64,000 bases of DNA. Source: CAWBQO01 sp963790965. GTDB taxonomy: Bacteria; Bacteroidota; Rhodothermia; Rhodothermales; DASSAV01. The stretch covers positions 434,001-498,000 of the forward strand of contig CAWBQO010000006.1 of assembly GCA_963790965.1 (NCBI GenBank), in the 5' to 3' direction. Positions 34,896-43,984 of this stretch are shown in pieces. The notes beneath the pieces were generated by a model. The model did not search any database. It worked only from the letters and a program-made list of their open reading frames with translations, and was not told the DNA's origin. Made by a program: the position numbers and the translations under genes. Within the stretch, counting starts at the first letter, position 1. Every line of letters starts with the position of its first letter.

Positions 34896-36046
34896 CCCCA
34901 CGTCACTGCGACAACCGCAGCGCCGCGGCAATCCCCTCACACGCAGCACCCACGTCATTGCGAGGAGCGAAGCGACGCGGCAATCCCCTCACGCGGAGCA
35001 CCCTTGTCATTGCGAGGAGCGCAGCGACGAAGCAATCTCGAAATGCGAGCACAAGTGCCGAGATTGCTTCGCTTCGCTCGCAATGACAATATGCCGCACA
35101 GCCGCCACCCCGCGCCGCGTCATTACCCCCACCCTGTCATTGCGAGGAGCGCAGCGACGAAGCAATCTCGTGACGCGGGGCACAAGTGCCGAGATTGCTT
35201 CGCTTCGCTCGCAATGACAGTATTCCTTATCCAAAAGACCCGGCCCCGCGCCATGTCATTACCCCTGCCATGCCATTGCGAGGAGCGCAGCGACGCGGCA
35301 ATCCCCTCACGCGGAGCACATGTGCCGAGATTGCTTCGCTTCGCTCGCAATGACAATATTCATGGCCCGCACCGGCAGCCCCCACCCCGCGCCATGTCAT
35401 TACCCCCACCTTGTCATTGCGGGGAGCGAAGCGACGAAGCAATCTCGAAAGGCTGGGCACGATGGTCGAGATTGCTTCGCTTCGCTCGCAATGACAGTAT
35501 TCCTTATCCAAAAGACCCGGCCCCGCGCCATGTCATTACCCCTGCCATGTCATTGCGGGGAGCGCAGCGACGCGGCAATCTCGTGACGCGGAGCACATGT
35601 GCCGAGATTGCTTCGCTTCGCTCGCAATGACAATATGCCTGGCCCGCACAGCCGCCACCCCGTGCCATGTCATTACCCCCACCCTGTCATTGCGAGGAGC
35701 GCAGCGACGCGGCAATCCCCTCACGCGGAGCACATGTGCCGAGATTGCTTCGCTTCGCTCGCAATGACAGTATGCCTGACCCGCACCGGCAGCCCCCACC
35801 TTGTCATTACCCCTGCCATGTCATTGCGGGGAGCGCAGCGACGCGGCAATCTCGTGACGCGGAGCACATGTGCCGAGATTGCTTCGCTTCGCTCGCAATG
35901 ACAGTATGCCTGACCCGCACCGGCAGCCCCCACCTTGTCATTACCCCTGCCATGTCATTGCGGGGAGCGCAGCGACGCGGCAATCTCGAAATGCGAGCAC
36001 GATGGTCGAGATTGCTTCGCTTCGCTCGCAATGACAATATGCCTGG
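34896..36046. repeat. R4 tandem array of palindromic repeats (about 8 units)
   Basis: Each unit has a left arm like CATTGCGAGGAGCGCAGCG continuing to GAAGCAATCTC or GCGGCAATCCCC. A 20-30 base loop follows, then an almost invariant right arm GAGATTGCTTCGCTTCGCTC ending GCAATGAC. Right arms begin at 35060, 35191, 35327, 35468, 35604, 35741, 35875 and 36008, a period of about 131-141 bases; two extra left arms occupy 34900-35000. Spacers between units also repeat (CCTGACCCGCACCGGCAGCC, CTTATCCAAAAGACCCGG). Reading frames across the array give DCFASLAMT-type peptides and are spurious. There are no CRISPR-like unique spacers and no cas genes. Confidence 0.9.
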
Positions 36047-36108
36047 CCCGCACTGGCGGCCCTTGTTGTGCTCCTCATCCTCCAATCTTGCTGGGGGCGC
36101 TGCCGGAG

Positions 36109-36651
36109 TCAGGAGGGGGGGCGGAGGAGGGTCATTGCTTCTGCGGCGTTCCCAGCGATCTCGAACTGATGCTGGGCGAAGCCGGGGGCAAAGTGCTCCT
36201 GCCGAAGATGGTCGAAAAAGGCGAGAAGCCCATCGAAGAAGCCCGACGGGTTGACGAGCACGATTGGCCGCTCGTGATAGCCGAGGTGCCGCAGCGTGAG
36301 CACTTCCAGAAACTCTTCCAGCGTTCCAAAACCTCCCGGCAGCACGAGAAACGCATCGGCGCGGCGGTACATGATCGTCTTGCGCTCGGCCATGGTCTCT
36401 GTCACGATCATCTCGTCGGCGAGGTCGTAGGCGACGCCTTCGCGGCTTTTCAGCGCTTCGGGAATGATGCCCTCGACGCGCCCGCCGCCCGCCTGCATCG
36501 CCCTCGCAAGCGCGCCCATCAGGCCGACGTTACCGCCGCCGTAGACGAGCGTGTGTCCGCCCGCGGCCAGAAGTCGCCCCATCTCCTCGGCAAGTGCGAG
36601 GTAGCGCTCGTTGACATAGTTGCTCGAAGAGCAGTAGACGGTGACGTTCAT
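36109..36651 (-). CDS. LOG-family Rossmann-fold nucleotide-binding protein
   Basis: 180 residues, TIGR00730 type: YCSSSNYVNERYLALAEEMG, LVYGGGNVGLMGALARAM, GVIP-like GIIPEAL, then the signature MAERKTIMYRRADAFLVLPGGFGTLEEFLEV. LOG proteins hydrolyse nucleoside 5'-monophosphates to free base and ribose 5-phosphate (cytokinin activation in plants); many bacterial ones act on AMP or similar. The catalytic Arg-Lys and Glu in PGGFGTLEE are present. Divergent from the metalloprotease gene by 153 bases; its 3' end abuts the R4 array. Confidence 0.9.
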   Translation of the reverse strand: MNVTVYCSSSNYVNERYLALAEEMGRLLAAGGHTLVYGGGNVGLMGALARAMQAGGGRVEGIIPEALKSREGVAYDLADEMIVTETMAERKTIMYRRADAFLVLPGGFGTLEEFLEVLTLRHLGYHERPIVLVNPSGFFDGLLAFFDHLRQEHFAPGFAQHQFEIAGNAAEAMTLLRPPS

Positions 36652-36804
36652 CGAGCTTCGACGCGGCGGGTGGAGCGGAAAGAGAGGTCGAACGAGCCGC
36701 GCCCCGATCCGTTCGCGCTGAACGGCCTTCCCGCTGGAACCAGGCGGATCGCCGTTCGTGCTTGCCTTTGTAGATCATGCCCGACGAACCCCCTCGCTCA
36801 GCCG

Positions 36805-39303
36805 ATGAAACCCGCCCAGCTTCGCCTCCTCCCACTCCTCCTTCTCGTCCTTCTCGCCGGCTGCACGGGACCTCGCCGGACCACCGTCGTTAAGGCCCCG
36901 GCCGCCGAGAAGAAGGCCTCGGTCGACGACGGAATGAAGGCCTACGATGCCGTCATCACGGACGAGGCCGTCTCCGACAGCGGCCTTTTCGTCGTTCACC
37001 GAATGGGCGAAAAGCTGTTCTACGAGATCCCGGACTCGCTGCTCGGCGAAGAGATGCTCGTCGTCAGCCGCATCGCCAAGACCCACGCGGGCATCGGCTA
37101 CGGCGGCGAAGAAGCGAATACGCAGGTCGTGCGGTGGCAGCGGCAGGCGGACCGCATTCTACTGCGGGTGGTGACCTACCAGAGCGTGGCCGGCGAGGAC
37201 AACCCGATCTATCAGGCGGTTCAAAACGCCAACTTCGAGCCGATCATCGCCTCGTTCCAGATCGAGAGCCGCAATGCGGACTCCTCCGCCTCGGTGATCG
37301 ACGTGACGCCGCTCTACACGAAGGACGTGGCCGTTATCGGGCTTGGTAAATCCGAGCGGGACCAGTACAAAGTGAAATCGCTTGATGCCGACCGGACGTT
37401 CCTAAACTACGCGCGCTCGTTCCCGCAGAACATCGAGGTGCGGCACACGCTGACGTACAACGCCGACGCGCCGCCGGAGAACGCCTCCACGGCCACGATC
37501 TCCGTCGAGATGAACCAGTCGATGGTGCTGCTTCCGCGCGACCCGATGATGCCCCGCCTCTGCGACGACCGCGTGGGCTATTTCAACGTCGAACGCATCG
37601 ACTACGGGCTTGACACGCAGAAAGCCACCGAGGAGTGCTTCATCACCCGATGGCGGCTTGAGCCGAAAGACATGGCCGCCTTCGCGCGCGGCGAGCTGGT
37701 CGAGCCGGTGAAGCCCATCGTCTACTACATCGACCCGGCGACGCCGGAGAAGTGGCGGCCTTACCTGAAAGCGGGTGTGGAGTCGTGGAACAAGGCCTTT
37801 GCCGCCGCCGGCTTCAAGAACGCCATCCTTGCCAAAGAGCCGCCGACGGCGGAAGAGGATCCTGAGTTCAGCCCGGAAGACGTTCGCTACTCGGTCATCC
37901 GGTACTTTCCGTCCGACGTGCAGAATGCATACGGACCCCACGTGCACGACCCGCGCACGGGCGAGATTCTGGAGAGCGACATCGGGTGGTTTCATAACGT
38001 GATGAACCTCGTGCGGAACTGGTACTTCATCCAGACGGCGGCCGCCAATCCGGAGGCGCGCGGCGTCTCGTTCAGCGACGACGTGATGGGCAAACTGATC
38101 CGGTTCGTGGCCGCCCATGAGGTCGGGCACACGCTCGGGCTGCCGCACAACTGGGGAGCGAGCGTCGCCTATGCGGTCGATTCGCTGCGCTCGCCGGCGT
38201 TCACGTCTGCGAACGGGACGGCACCGTCCATCATGGACTATGCCCGCTTTAACTACATCGCCCAGCCGGGCGACGGCGTGACGAACTTCCTGCCCGCCAT
38301 CGGCCCGTATGACGATTGGGCGATCCGCTGGGGCTACCGGCCCATTCCCGGGGCGGACTCGCCGCAGGAGACGAAGAAGATTCTGAACAACTGGGTTCTG
38401 GAGAACGCGGCGGATCAGACGTATTTCTACGGCCGCCAGACATCAAACCCGCTCGACCCGCGCGCGCAGAATGAAGACCTTGGCGACGATCCGGTGCGCG
38501 CGAATACCTATGGCATCAGCAACCTGAAGCGGCTCGTTCCGAACCTGATCGAGTGGACGTACCGCGAGGGCGAGAACTACGACGAGCTCGAAGAGCTGTA
38601 CGGGCAGGTGATCGCACAGTGGAACCGGTATCTCGGGCACGTGGCACGCAACATTGGCGGGGTGTACGAGACGGCGCGCACCTACGACGAGGACGGGCTT
38701 GTCTACGAGCCGGTGCCCGCCGCGCGGCAGCGGGAGGCAATGGCTTTCCTGCAAACCTACGGCTTCGCTGACCCGGACTGGCTGCTCAACGAAGACGTTC
38801 TGCGGCGCATCCAGTCCGCCGGGATCGTGGATCGTATCCGCGCCACGCAGGTGGGCGTGCTCGGACTCGTGCTCGACCCGCAGCGGATTGGGCGGATGAT
38901 CGAGGCGGCGGCGATGAGGAGCGACGAGGCGTACGCCCCCTCCGCTATGCTCCGTGATCTGCGCCTCGGCATCTGGCGGGAGCTGTCCGGCGGCGAGCCT
39001 ACGGACGCCTTCCGGCGCAACCTGCAGCGCGGATACCTCGAGCAGATGGCGTCGCTCATGAAGGCAGAAGTGGACGCTCCGCCGGCCGCGGCCAGGCGCT
39101 GGGTCAACTACACGCCGGTCGATGTGGCGCAGAGCGATATTCGGGCGCTCGTTCGGGGCGAGTTGGAGGCGCTGCGTGCCGACGTGCGGCGCGCCCTTCC
39201 CCGCACGCGAGACGACATGACGAAGCTGCACCTCGAAGACGTGCTCGTGCGCATCGACACCATCCTCGACCCGGAGGGGCGCGGCGTGGCAGCGGCTCGG
39301 TAA
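36805..39303 (+). CDS. Large zinc-dependent metalloprotease lipoprotein (DUF5117/5118/4953 type)
   Basis: 832 residues from ATG 36805 with a lipoprotein signal (MKPAQLRLLPLLLLVLLAGC). A very long upstream open frame through the R4 array is not coding. The N-terminal domain (DSGLFVVHRMGEKLFYEIPDSLLGEEMLVVSRI) and central domain are typical of these Bacteroidota and Gemmatimonadota proteases. The zinc site is HEVGHTLGLPHN (His438 onward) with SIMDYARFNY as the Met-turn. C-terminal part is helical. Likely periplasmic or surface-attached endopeptidase; substrate unknown. Confidence 0.9.
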   Translation: MKPAQLRLLPLLLLVLLAGCTGPRRTTVVKAPAAEKKASVDDGMKAYDAVITDEAVSDSGLFVVHRMGEKLFYEIPDSLLGEEMLVVSRIAKTHAGIGYGGEEANTQVVRWQRQADRILLRVVTYQSVAGEDNPIYQAVQNANFEPIIASFQIESRNADSSASVIDVTPLYTKDVAVIGLGKSERDQYKVKSLDADRTFLNYARSFPQNIEVRHTLTYNADAPPENASTATISVEMNQSMVLLPRDPMMPRLCDDRVGYFNVERIDYGLDTQKATEECFITRWRLEPKDMAAFARGELVEPVKPIVYYIDPATPEKWRPYLKAGVESWNKAFAAAGFKNAILAKEPPTAEEDPEFSPEDVRYSVIRYFPSDVQNAYGPHVHDPRTGEILESDIGWFHNVMNLVRNWYFIQTAAANPEARGVSFSDDVMGKLIRFVAAHEVGHTLGLPHNWGASVAYAVDSLRSPAFTSANGTAPSIMDYARFNYIAQPGDGVTNFLPAIGPYDDWAIRWGYRPIPGADSPQETKKILNNWVLENAADQTYFYGRQTSNPLDPRAQNEDLGDDPVRANTYGISNLKRLVPNLIEWTYREGENYDELEELYGQVIAQWNRYLGHVARNIGGVYETARTYDEDGLVYEPVPAARQREAMAFLQTYGFADPDWLLNEDVLRRIQSAGIVDRIRATQVGVLGLVLDPQRIGRMIEAAAMRSDEAYAPSAMLRDLRLGIWRELSGGEPTDAFRRNLQRGYLEQMASLMKAEVDAPPAAARRWVNYTPVDVAQSDIRALVRGELEALRADVRRALPRTRDDMTKLHLEDVLVRIDTILDPEGRGVAAAR

Positions 39304-39373
39304 CGGCCGAAGGGATCACTTGAGCGAAGGCCGCCTGATCCCCGTAAGCCGTGCTTGTTTTCCGAAATAGACC

Positions 39374-39411
39374 TTCAATAGCCCCCGTTCAATAGCCCCC
39401 GTTCAATAGCC
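39374..39411. repeat. 14-bp tandem repeat spanning a stop codon
   Basis: Two full copies of TTCAATAGCCCCCG (39374-39387 and 39388-39401) and a partial third (TTCAATAGCC). The stop codon of the minus-strand gene at 39389 lies in the second copy. Since 14 is not a multiple of three, gain or loss of a unit would shift the reading frame end. Confidence 0.8.
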
Positions 39412-39778
39412 GATCCAGCATCGTATCGCGATCGAGCGTGGGCCGAAGCTCCTCCTCTTCCTCGTCGCCGGAAGACTGCCTGCTCCATCCCGCGCGCCGT
39501 TCGAGCCAGAAGTGAAGCGAGCGCTGGTAGCGCGGGTCCGTATCGGCGAGGCCGGCGCACCGGAACGCCCGGCTCTCCTGAGCAAACACTTCGGCCTGTT
39601 CGACGTGCCGGCGAAAAGTGCGATCTTTCCGCATCCACGCCGCAACCCGTGCGGGTGTCACGCCGGCGTCTTCGCAGGCTTCGAGGCGCGACTTCGAGGC
39701 GTTGATGCTCGCCAGAATGCGCTTCATTTGTGCCGCCTTGCCGCGCGGCTTCCCGGCTCCAACGTCTTCTATATTCAT
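39389..39778 (-). CDS. Small helix-turn-helix protein, terminase-small-subunit-like
   Basis: 129 residues from ATG 39778 (MNIEDVGAGKPRGKAAQMK); the longer frame to 39877 has a Cys/Arg-rich leader and was rejected. Residues 18-62 (ILASINASKSRLEACEDAGVTPARVAAWMRKDRTF) look like a homeodomain-type helix-turn-helix as found in phage terminase small subunits. HVEQAEVFAQESRAF and HFWLERRAGWSRQ follow, then an acidic DEEEEELRP and tail LLNGGY. There are no other phage genes. Could be a domesticated DNA-binding protein; identity uncertain. Confidence 0.5.
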   Translation of the reverse strand: MNIEDVGAGKPRGKAAQMKRILASINASKSRLEACEDAGVTPARVAAWMRKDRTFRRHVEQAEVFAQESRAFRCAGLADTDPRYQRSLHFWLERRAGWSRQSSGDEEEEELRPTLDRDTMLDRLLNGGY

Positions 39779-39970
39779 AATCTCCGCCCTGCAGGTTTGA
39801 TTGAGGGCAAAATAAAGGCGGTGCCGGGCGTCGGCAAGGTTGCGAGCGCAACACGCTCGGGTGCCACCCGCGCGCAATTCTTGCCGAACTCTTACGTCCC
39901 GGCGCTTGCCGATGCCGCGGGAAAGGGCTAAAATGAAGGTGCGCGGTGTTGCGCAGACAACCTACGAGCC

Positions 39971-40810
39971 ATGGATCCCTTGCATCTTTTTTTGCTCGGC
40001 ACCGCCGGGCTGCTGGCCGGCTTTCTCGCGGGACTGATCGGTGTGGGCGGCGGCGTCATTTTTGCGCCTGTGCTGCTCGTTTATTTCCAGAGCCTCGACC
40101 TGCCTCCTGAAGTGGTGGCTCCGCTCACCCTCGGCTCAAGCCTGTTCTGCACCTTGATCACGGCTGCGTCCACGGCGTGGTTTCAGGACCGCCGCGGGTT
40201 CGTGTTGCGCCGGGTGGCGCTCCACGTGGGACTCTACAGCGCCGTCGTAACGATCCTTCTATCGCAGCTCGTCACGACGCAGCCGTGGTACAGCGCGCGT
40301 GTGTTTCAGGTGGTGTTCAGTCTCGTGCTGATTACGGTGGCCGCGCGGATGCTGCTCAACCGGCGGCCGGAAGAGTACGAAATGCCCGCTGGCGCGTCTC
40401 GGGAAACGTTCTTCTCGCCGCTCGTCCTGGCGACCACAGGGACCGTGGCGGGAGCCGTCGCCACCGCGGCCGGCGTCGGAGGCGGCGTTGTGCTGGTGCC
40501 CGCCTACACCGGTCCGATGCGCATACCCGTCAAGCACGCCATGGGCACGTCCAGCGCAACCATCGTGCTCGTGTCTCTGGCCGGTATGCTCGCTTACCTT
40601 CTGAGCGGCCTCGGCGCGGACGTGCCGCCGACGGCCATCGGGTACGTGGATGTGGGGCACGCGCTCTTCCTGGCCGTACCCTCGATCTTCAGCTCGCGTC
40701 TGGGCGTCTGGGCGGCGCACCGGATGAATACCCGGGCGCTGCGCATCATCTTCGCCGTCATCGCGATTCTTGTCTCGCTCCGGCTTCTCTGGAAAGCCCT
40801 GCTGGGATAA
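39971..40810 (+). CDS. TauE/SafE-family sulfite/organosulfur exporter
   Basis: 279 residues with about eight membrane helices in two repeats. The first is LLAGFLAGLIGVGGGVIFAPVLLVYF; the second is VAGAVATAAGVGGGVVLVPAYTGPMRIPVKHAMGTSSATIVLVSL. The GxGGG loop in each half is the family signature. TauE/SafE proteins move sulfite, sulfoacetate or other anions across the inner membrane. No sulfur-metabolism genes are adjacent, so the substrate is open. Its stop is 12 bases from the convergent lipoprotein gene. Confidence 0.9.
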   Translation: MDPLHLFLLGTAGLLAGFLAGLIGVGGGVIFAPVLLVYFQSLDLPPEVVAPLTLGSSLFCTLITAASTAWFQDRRGFVLRRVALHVGLYSAVVTILLSQLVTTQPWYSARVFQVVFSLVLITVAARMLLNRRPEEYEMPAGASRETFFSPLVLATTGTVAGAVATAAGVGGGVVLVPAYTGPMRIPVKHAMGTSSATIVLVSLAGMLAYLLSGLGADVPPTAIGYVDVGHALFLAVPSIFSSRLGVWAAHRMNTRALRIIFAVIAILVSLRLLWKALLG

Positions 40811-40822
40811 AGGAGCGGGAGT

Positions 40823-41242
40823 CTACCGCTCCGTTCGAACCAGCCACTTGACGAAGCCGTCGGAAATGCCGTAATCCGTCAGGACCAGGGTGTCTCCGGG
40901 GAGGAACTCGGCCCATTCGTCCGGCAGCGTGCGATTGCCGGGCGGGGCATAACGAACGATGTCGCGGCCGCTATCGCGGCGGAGCGTAAAGGGCGTGATA
41001 ACGGCAAGCGTATCGGCCTCTCGGAGCGTGAAGATGCCGGTTTGGCTGTACCGGTACAGGATTCCGCTGTCGTCATAGCGCTCGTCCATCCCCATGATGC
41101 CGCCCTGCACGCGGACGACCTCCCACGTGCCGTAGATCGGGTGGTCGTCCTCCCCGCCGGTGCCGACGAGATGACAGGCCGAAAGGGTGAAGGTTGCGCC
41201 GGCGAAGAGCGCCACGAGCAGCAAGCACTGGAACGTTTTCAT
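40823..41242 (-). CDS. Small lipoprotein, lipocalin-like size
   Basis: 139 residues with lipobox MKTFQCLLLVALFAGATFTLSAC. The mature part (YGTWEVVRVQGGIMGMDERYDDSGILYRYSQTGIFTLRE... DTLVLTDYG) is beta-rich with the G-x-W start typical of small lipocalin-like domains of Bacteroidota. No function assigned. Monocistronic, convergent with the exporter. Confidence 0.75.
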   Translation of the reverse strand: MKTFQCLLLVALFAGATFTLSACHLVGTGGEDDHPIYGTWEVVRVQGGIMGMDERYDDSGILYRYSQTGIFTLREADTLAVITPFTLRRDSGRDIVRYAPPGNRTLPDEWAEFLPGDTLVLTDYGISDGFVKWLVRTER

Positions 41243-41333
41243 GGCAGGAGGGAGTTTGGTTACACCGGAGGTTTAAAATAGCGAATCGCAGACTTTCAGC
41301 ACGTGCAATTCGGCGTCCCTCCGACAGCAAAAG

Positions 41334-41363
41334 AGGGGCACCCCGCGCAAGCAGGATGCCCCT
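41334..41363 (-). terminator. Rho-independent terminator of the symporter gene
   Basis: On the minus strand AGGGGCA (41363-41357) pairs with TGCCCCT (41340-41334), and CTTTTG follows. It lies 24 bases past the symporter stop. Confidence 0.75.
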
Positions 41364-41386
41364 CCCCTTCTTTCAGCTCGCGCCTC

Positions 41387-42988
41387 CTACCAGAACATGG
41401 CGTAGAGCGCGGCGGTGATGCCCAGGACGCCGAAGGCGGCGACGTTGTAAATGGGATCCGTGAACATCTTCTGAGCGCCGAGTGAGATGGCCTTGGGGCT
41501 GTTCTTGCCCTTGCCCTCAATCAGGGAAATAACCACGATCAGGGCGACGGACAACAGGAAGACGTAGCCCATTCTGTTCATGAAGGGCACGTTCGGCAGC
41601 AGATACTTGATGCCGGCCGAGAACGGAATGCTGAGGATGGCCGTAACGAGCGCCGCATTGGCCGTGGCCTTTTTCCAGAAGAGGCCCAGCACGAACACCG
41701 CGAGGACGCCCGGCGAGATGAAACCGGTGTACTCCTGAATGTACTGGAAGACCTGGTCGAGTCCGGCGAGCAGCGGGGCCATGATGCACGCGATGATCAC
41801 GCTCGTCAGGCCCACGATGCGGCCGATGTTGACGAGCTGATGCTCCTTCGCGTCCGGCTTGAAGATGTTGCGGTAAAGGTCCATCGTGAAGATCGTCGCC
41901 GTGGAGTTCATCATCGAGGCGAGCGACGAGACGATGGCGGCCACGAGCGCGGCAAAGGCGAGACCTTTCAGGCCCGGACTCATGTACTGCCCAAGCAGCC
42001 ATGGGTAAGCCTGGTCCGCGCGGTCGATGGGCGCGTCGAGCGCGTACGCCACGATGCCGGGGATCACGACGACCATCGGGAGCAGAATCTTCAGGTAGGC
42101 CGCAAAGGCAAGTCCGCGCTGCGCCTCTTTCAGGCTCTTGGCCGCGAGGGCGCGCTGGATGATGTACTGGTTACAGCCCCAGTAGAACAGGTTCGCGATC
42201 CACATGCCGCCCAGGAGGACGCCGAGGCCCGGCAGAAGCTGGTAAGCGTCCTGGAGCGCGCCCGTGTCGTCGCGGTAGGTCAATTCGCCCGGGAAGAGGA
42301 TCATGTTAAAGCGGTCCGGCACTTCGGCAAGGAGCTTTTTGAAGCCGAAGATCGCCCCTTCCGAACCTCCAAAAGCGTCGAGGGCCAGGTAGGTGGTGAG
42401 CAGACCGCCGCCGACGAGGAAGATGACCTGCACTACGTCCGTCCACGCCACGGCTTCGAGACCGCCGTAGAGGCTGTAGAGCACGGCGATGAAGGCCAAG
42501 CCGACAACGCCGACCCAGAGCGGGATGCCCATGATGCCCTGGAGCGCGAGCGCGCCGAGGTAGAGCACCGTCGTGAGGTTGACAAACACGTATACGAGGA
42601 GCCAGAAGACCGCCAGCAGCGTCCGCACGCGGCCGTCATAGCGCTGCTCCAGAAACTGCGGCATGGTAAAGATGCCTTTCTGAAGGTAGATCGGCAGAAA
42701 GAACCACGCGATGATGAGGAGCGTCAGCGCAGCCATCCACTCGTAGGAGGCAATGGCAAGTCCAAGTCGGAAGCCCGAGCCGGACATTCCGATGAACTGT
42801 TCCGCCGAGATGTTCGACGCGATCAGCGAGGCGCCGATGGCCCACCAGGGAAGCGCTTTACTGGCCAGAAAGTAGTCGGTCGCGTCCTTTTCATGGCCTT
42901 CCTTCTCTCTGGAGACCCAGAGTCCAACGGCGATGATGAGGAGCAGATAAGCGCCGAATATGATATAGTCTATAAGGGCGAAATCCAT
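41387..42988 (-). CDS. Sodium/solute symporter (SSS family, SGLT-like)
   Basis: 533 residues from ATG 42988 (MDFALIDYIIFGAYLLLIIAVG). About 14 membrane helices. Family signatures are YFLASKALPWWAIGASLIASNISAEQFIGMSGSGF (Na+ site helix 1), GGLEAVAWTDVVQVIFLVGGG, NLFYWGCNQYIIQRALAAKS (sugar-transporter-like) and LASMMNSTATIFTMDLYRN. This resembles the sugar-type SGLT branch (galactose, glucose or inositol) more than PutP. No catabolic operon adjoins. An intrinsic terminator follows. Confidence 0.9.
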   Translation of the reverse strand: MDFALIDYIIFGAYLLLIIAVGLWVSREKEGHEKDATDYFLASKALPWWAIGASLIASNISAEQFIGMSGSGFRLGLAIASYEWMAALTLLIIAWFFLPIYLQKGIFTMPQFLEQRYDGRVRTLLAVFWLLVYVFVNLTTVLYLGALALQGIMGIPLWVGVVGLAFIAVLYSLYGGLEAVAWTDVVQVIFLVGGGLLTTYLALDAFGGSEGAIFGFKKLLAEVPDRFNMILFPGELTYRDDTGALQDAYQLLPGLGVLLGGMWIANLFYWGCNQYIIQRALAAKSLKEAQRGLAFAAYLKILLPMVVVIPGIVAYALDAPIDRADQAYPWLLGQYMSPGLKGLAFAALVAAIVSSLASMMNSTATIFTMDLYRNIFKPDAKEHQLVNIGRIVGLTSVIIACIMAPLLAGLDQVFQYIQEYTGFISPGVLAVFVLGLFWKKATANAALVTAILSIPFSAGIKYLLPNVPFMNRMGYVFLLSVALIVVISLIEGKGKNSPKAISLGAQKMFTDPIYNVAAFGVLGITAALYAMFW

Positions 42989-43321
42989 AATTACCGGATC
43001 GCTTTGAGGATACAAAACAGGCAGACACCCCTGGAGGAGTGTCGGCGGAAACGGGAGGCAGCTTCGCGAGCGAGGCTGCAGACTCTATGCGGCCGAAGAT
43101 ACGACACCGTGCCGCGCAGGAATGTAAGGGAAAACCCCCATTCAGCGGCATAATCTTTCAAAGCGAATCCGAAAGGCGCAGAGAAGCAGCGCGGCGCAGC
43201 AACGCGCCGCGCCGAAATCCTGTCCGCGCGAAAAGGACGCACCAACCCGTCTCACCACAAAGGTGCGGTGCGGGCGCTCGTCAACGGACGCGCCGGTGCA
43301 CATGGAAAGAGGCGGATTCGC
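42989..43321. other. Intergenic region upstream of the symporter
   Basis: No gene seen. It contains the hairpin listed at 43190-43213; the rest is unique sequence likely to hold the symporter promoter near 42990-43030 (AT-rich relative to surroundings). Confidence 0.35.
43190..43213 (-). terminator. GC-rich hairpin downstream of small gene
   Basis: Perfect 9-bp stem GCGCGGCGC/GCGCCGCGC with a 6-base loop (AGCAAC). No long T tract follows on the minus strand, so termination is plausible but not certain. It separates the gene at 43322-43666 from the symporter gene. Confidence 0.45.
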
Positions 43322-43666
43322 TCAACGAGACGAGCGGGGCTGCACCGGGGCCGCAGCGTCCACGGGCAGTCCGTCGCGGATGGGGCGCGTTTCCTGCTCG
43401 GTCGAGGAGAAGAGGAGGCGGTTATCATAGAGCCACTCTATGCGATCCGCTACGCCTTCGATCCACTCGGTTGTAAAGCCGCCCCACGCCCAGGGGCCAT
43501 CGCTGCCCATTTCACGAAGAAGGTCTTCCTGTGTCAGTCGCTGGTGGAGCTTGACGGCGATAGCATCGCCGAGTTCGAAGTGCAAGCCCCAGATCGTACG
43601 TGGCTCTTCGTCGGCGTAGTCAAAGATGACAATCTCTCCGGCTTCGTACATTTCCTTGTCTTCCAT
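43322..43666 (-). CDS. Small acidic hypothetical protein
   Basis: 114 residues from ATG 43666 (MEDKEMYEAGEIVIFDYADEEPRTIWGLH). An in-frame start at 43753 adds residues whose codons (GTA, GCT, GGT, CGT) are unlike the GC-rich third positions of local genes. A beta-rich first half (IVIFDYADEEPRTIWGLHFELGDAIAV) is followed by helices (WAWGGFTTEWIEGVADRIEWLYDNRLLF). Cytosolic; no known family. Confidence 0.55.
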   Translation of the reverse strand: MEDKEMYEAGEIVIFDYADEEPRTIWGLHFELGDAIAVKLHQRLTQEDLLREMGSDGPWAWGGFTTEWIEGVADRIEWLYDNRLLFSSTEQETRPIRDGLPVDAAAPVQPRSSR

Positions 43667-43984
43667 GGCATCTTCTCGTGAGCGTGAACGGGAGGTTGCA
43701 CGGTAACCTTCAGCCACCTGAGCATCTACTGGTGCGTGATATGTGCGGCTCATCTATACATGTTCTTCACAAACTCGGATTCTGGTTTTAAGGAGCCGCC
43801 GCGAGCAAGGCCCGCCGCATAATCTTCCTCAGTCTGAGCCGAAGGATCACGTATTTATGGGTCACGCGCGTCGAAGCAAGGGCGAACTTGCGTCAAATGT
43901 CAATGTTCGATGAAGGGATATGGGCTATTTTCTCGTTATCTGTCATGACGGGAATCCCTACGTACTCTCACCCGGACCCAGCAC
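43667..43984. other. Intergenic region, divergent promoters
   Basis: 318 bases between divergent genes. No gene, repeat or clear hairpin found. It contains AT-richer patches near 43750-43800 and 43890-43950 suited to promoters. Confidence 0.35.

Noticed and set aside
34896..36046. Possible CRISPR array, because of regular direct repeats
   Set aside because: Repeats are palindromic, 130-140 bases apart, and the intervening sequences are themselves repeated. No cas genes are present.
35935..36804. A long open frame that joins the R4 array to the metalloprotease gene
   Set aside because: The added 290 residues are translated repeats (DCFASLAMT-type), and the protease has its own lipoprotein signal starting at 36805.
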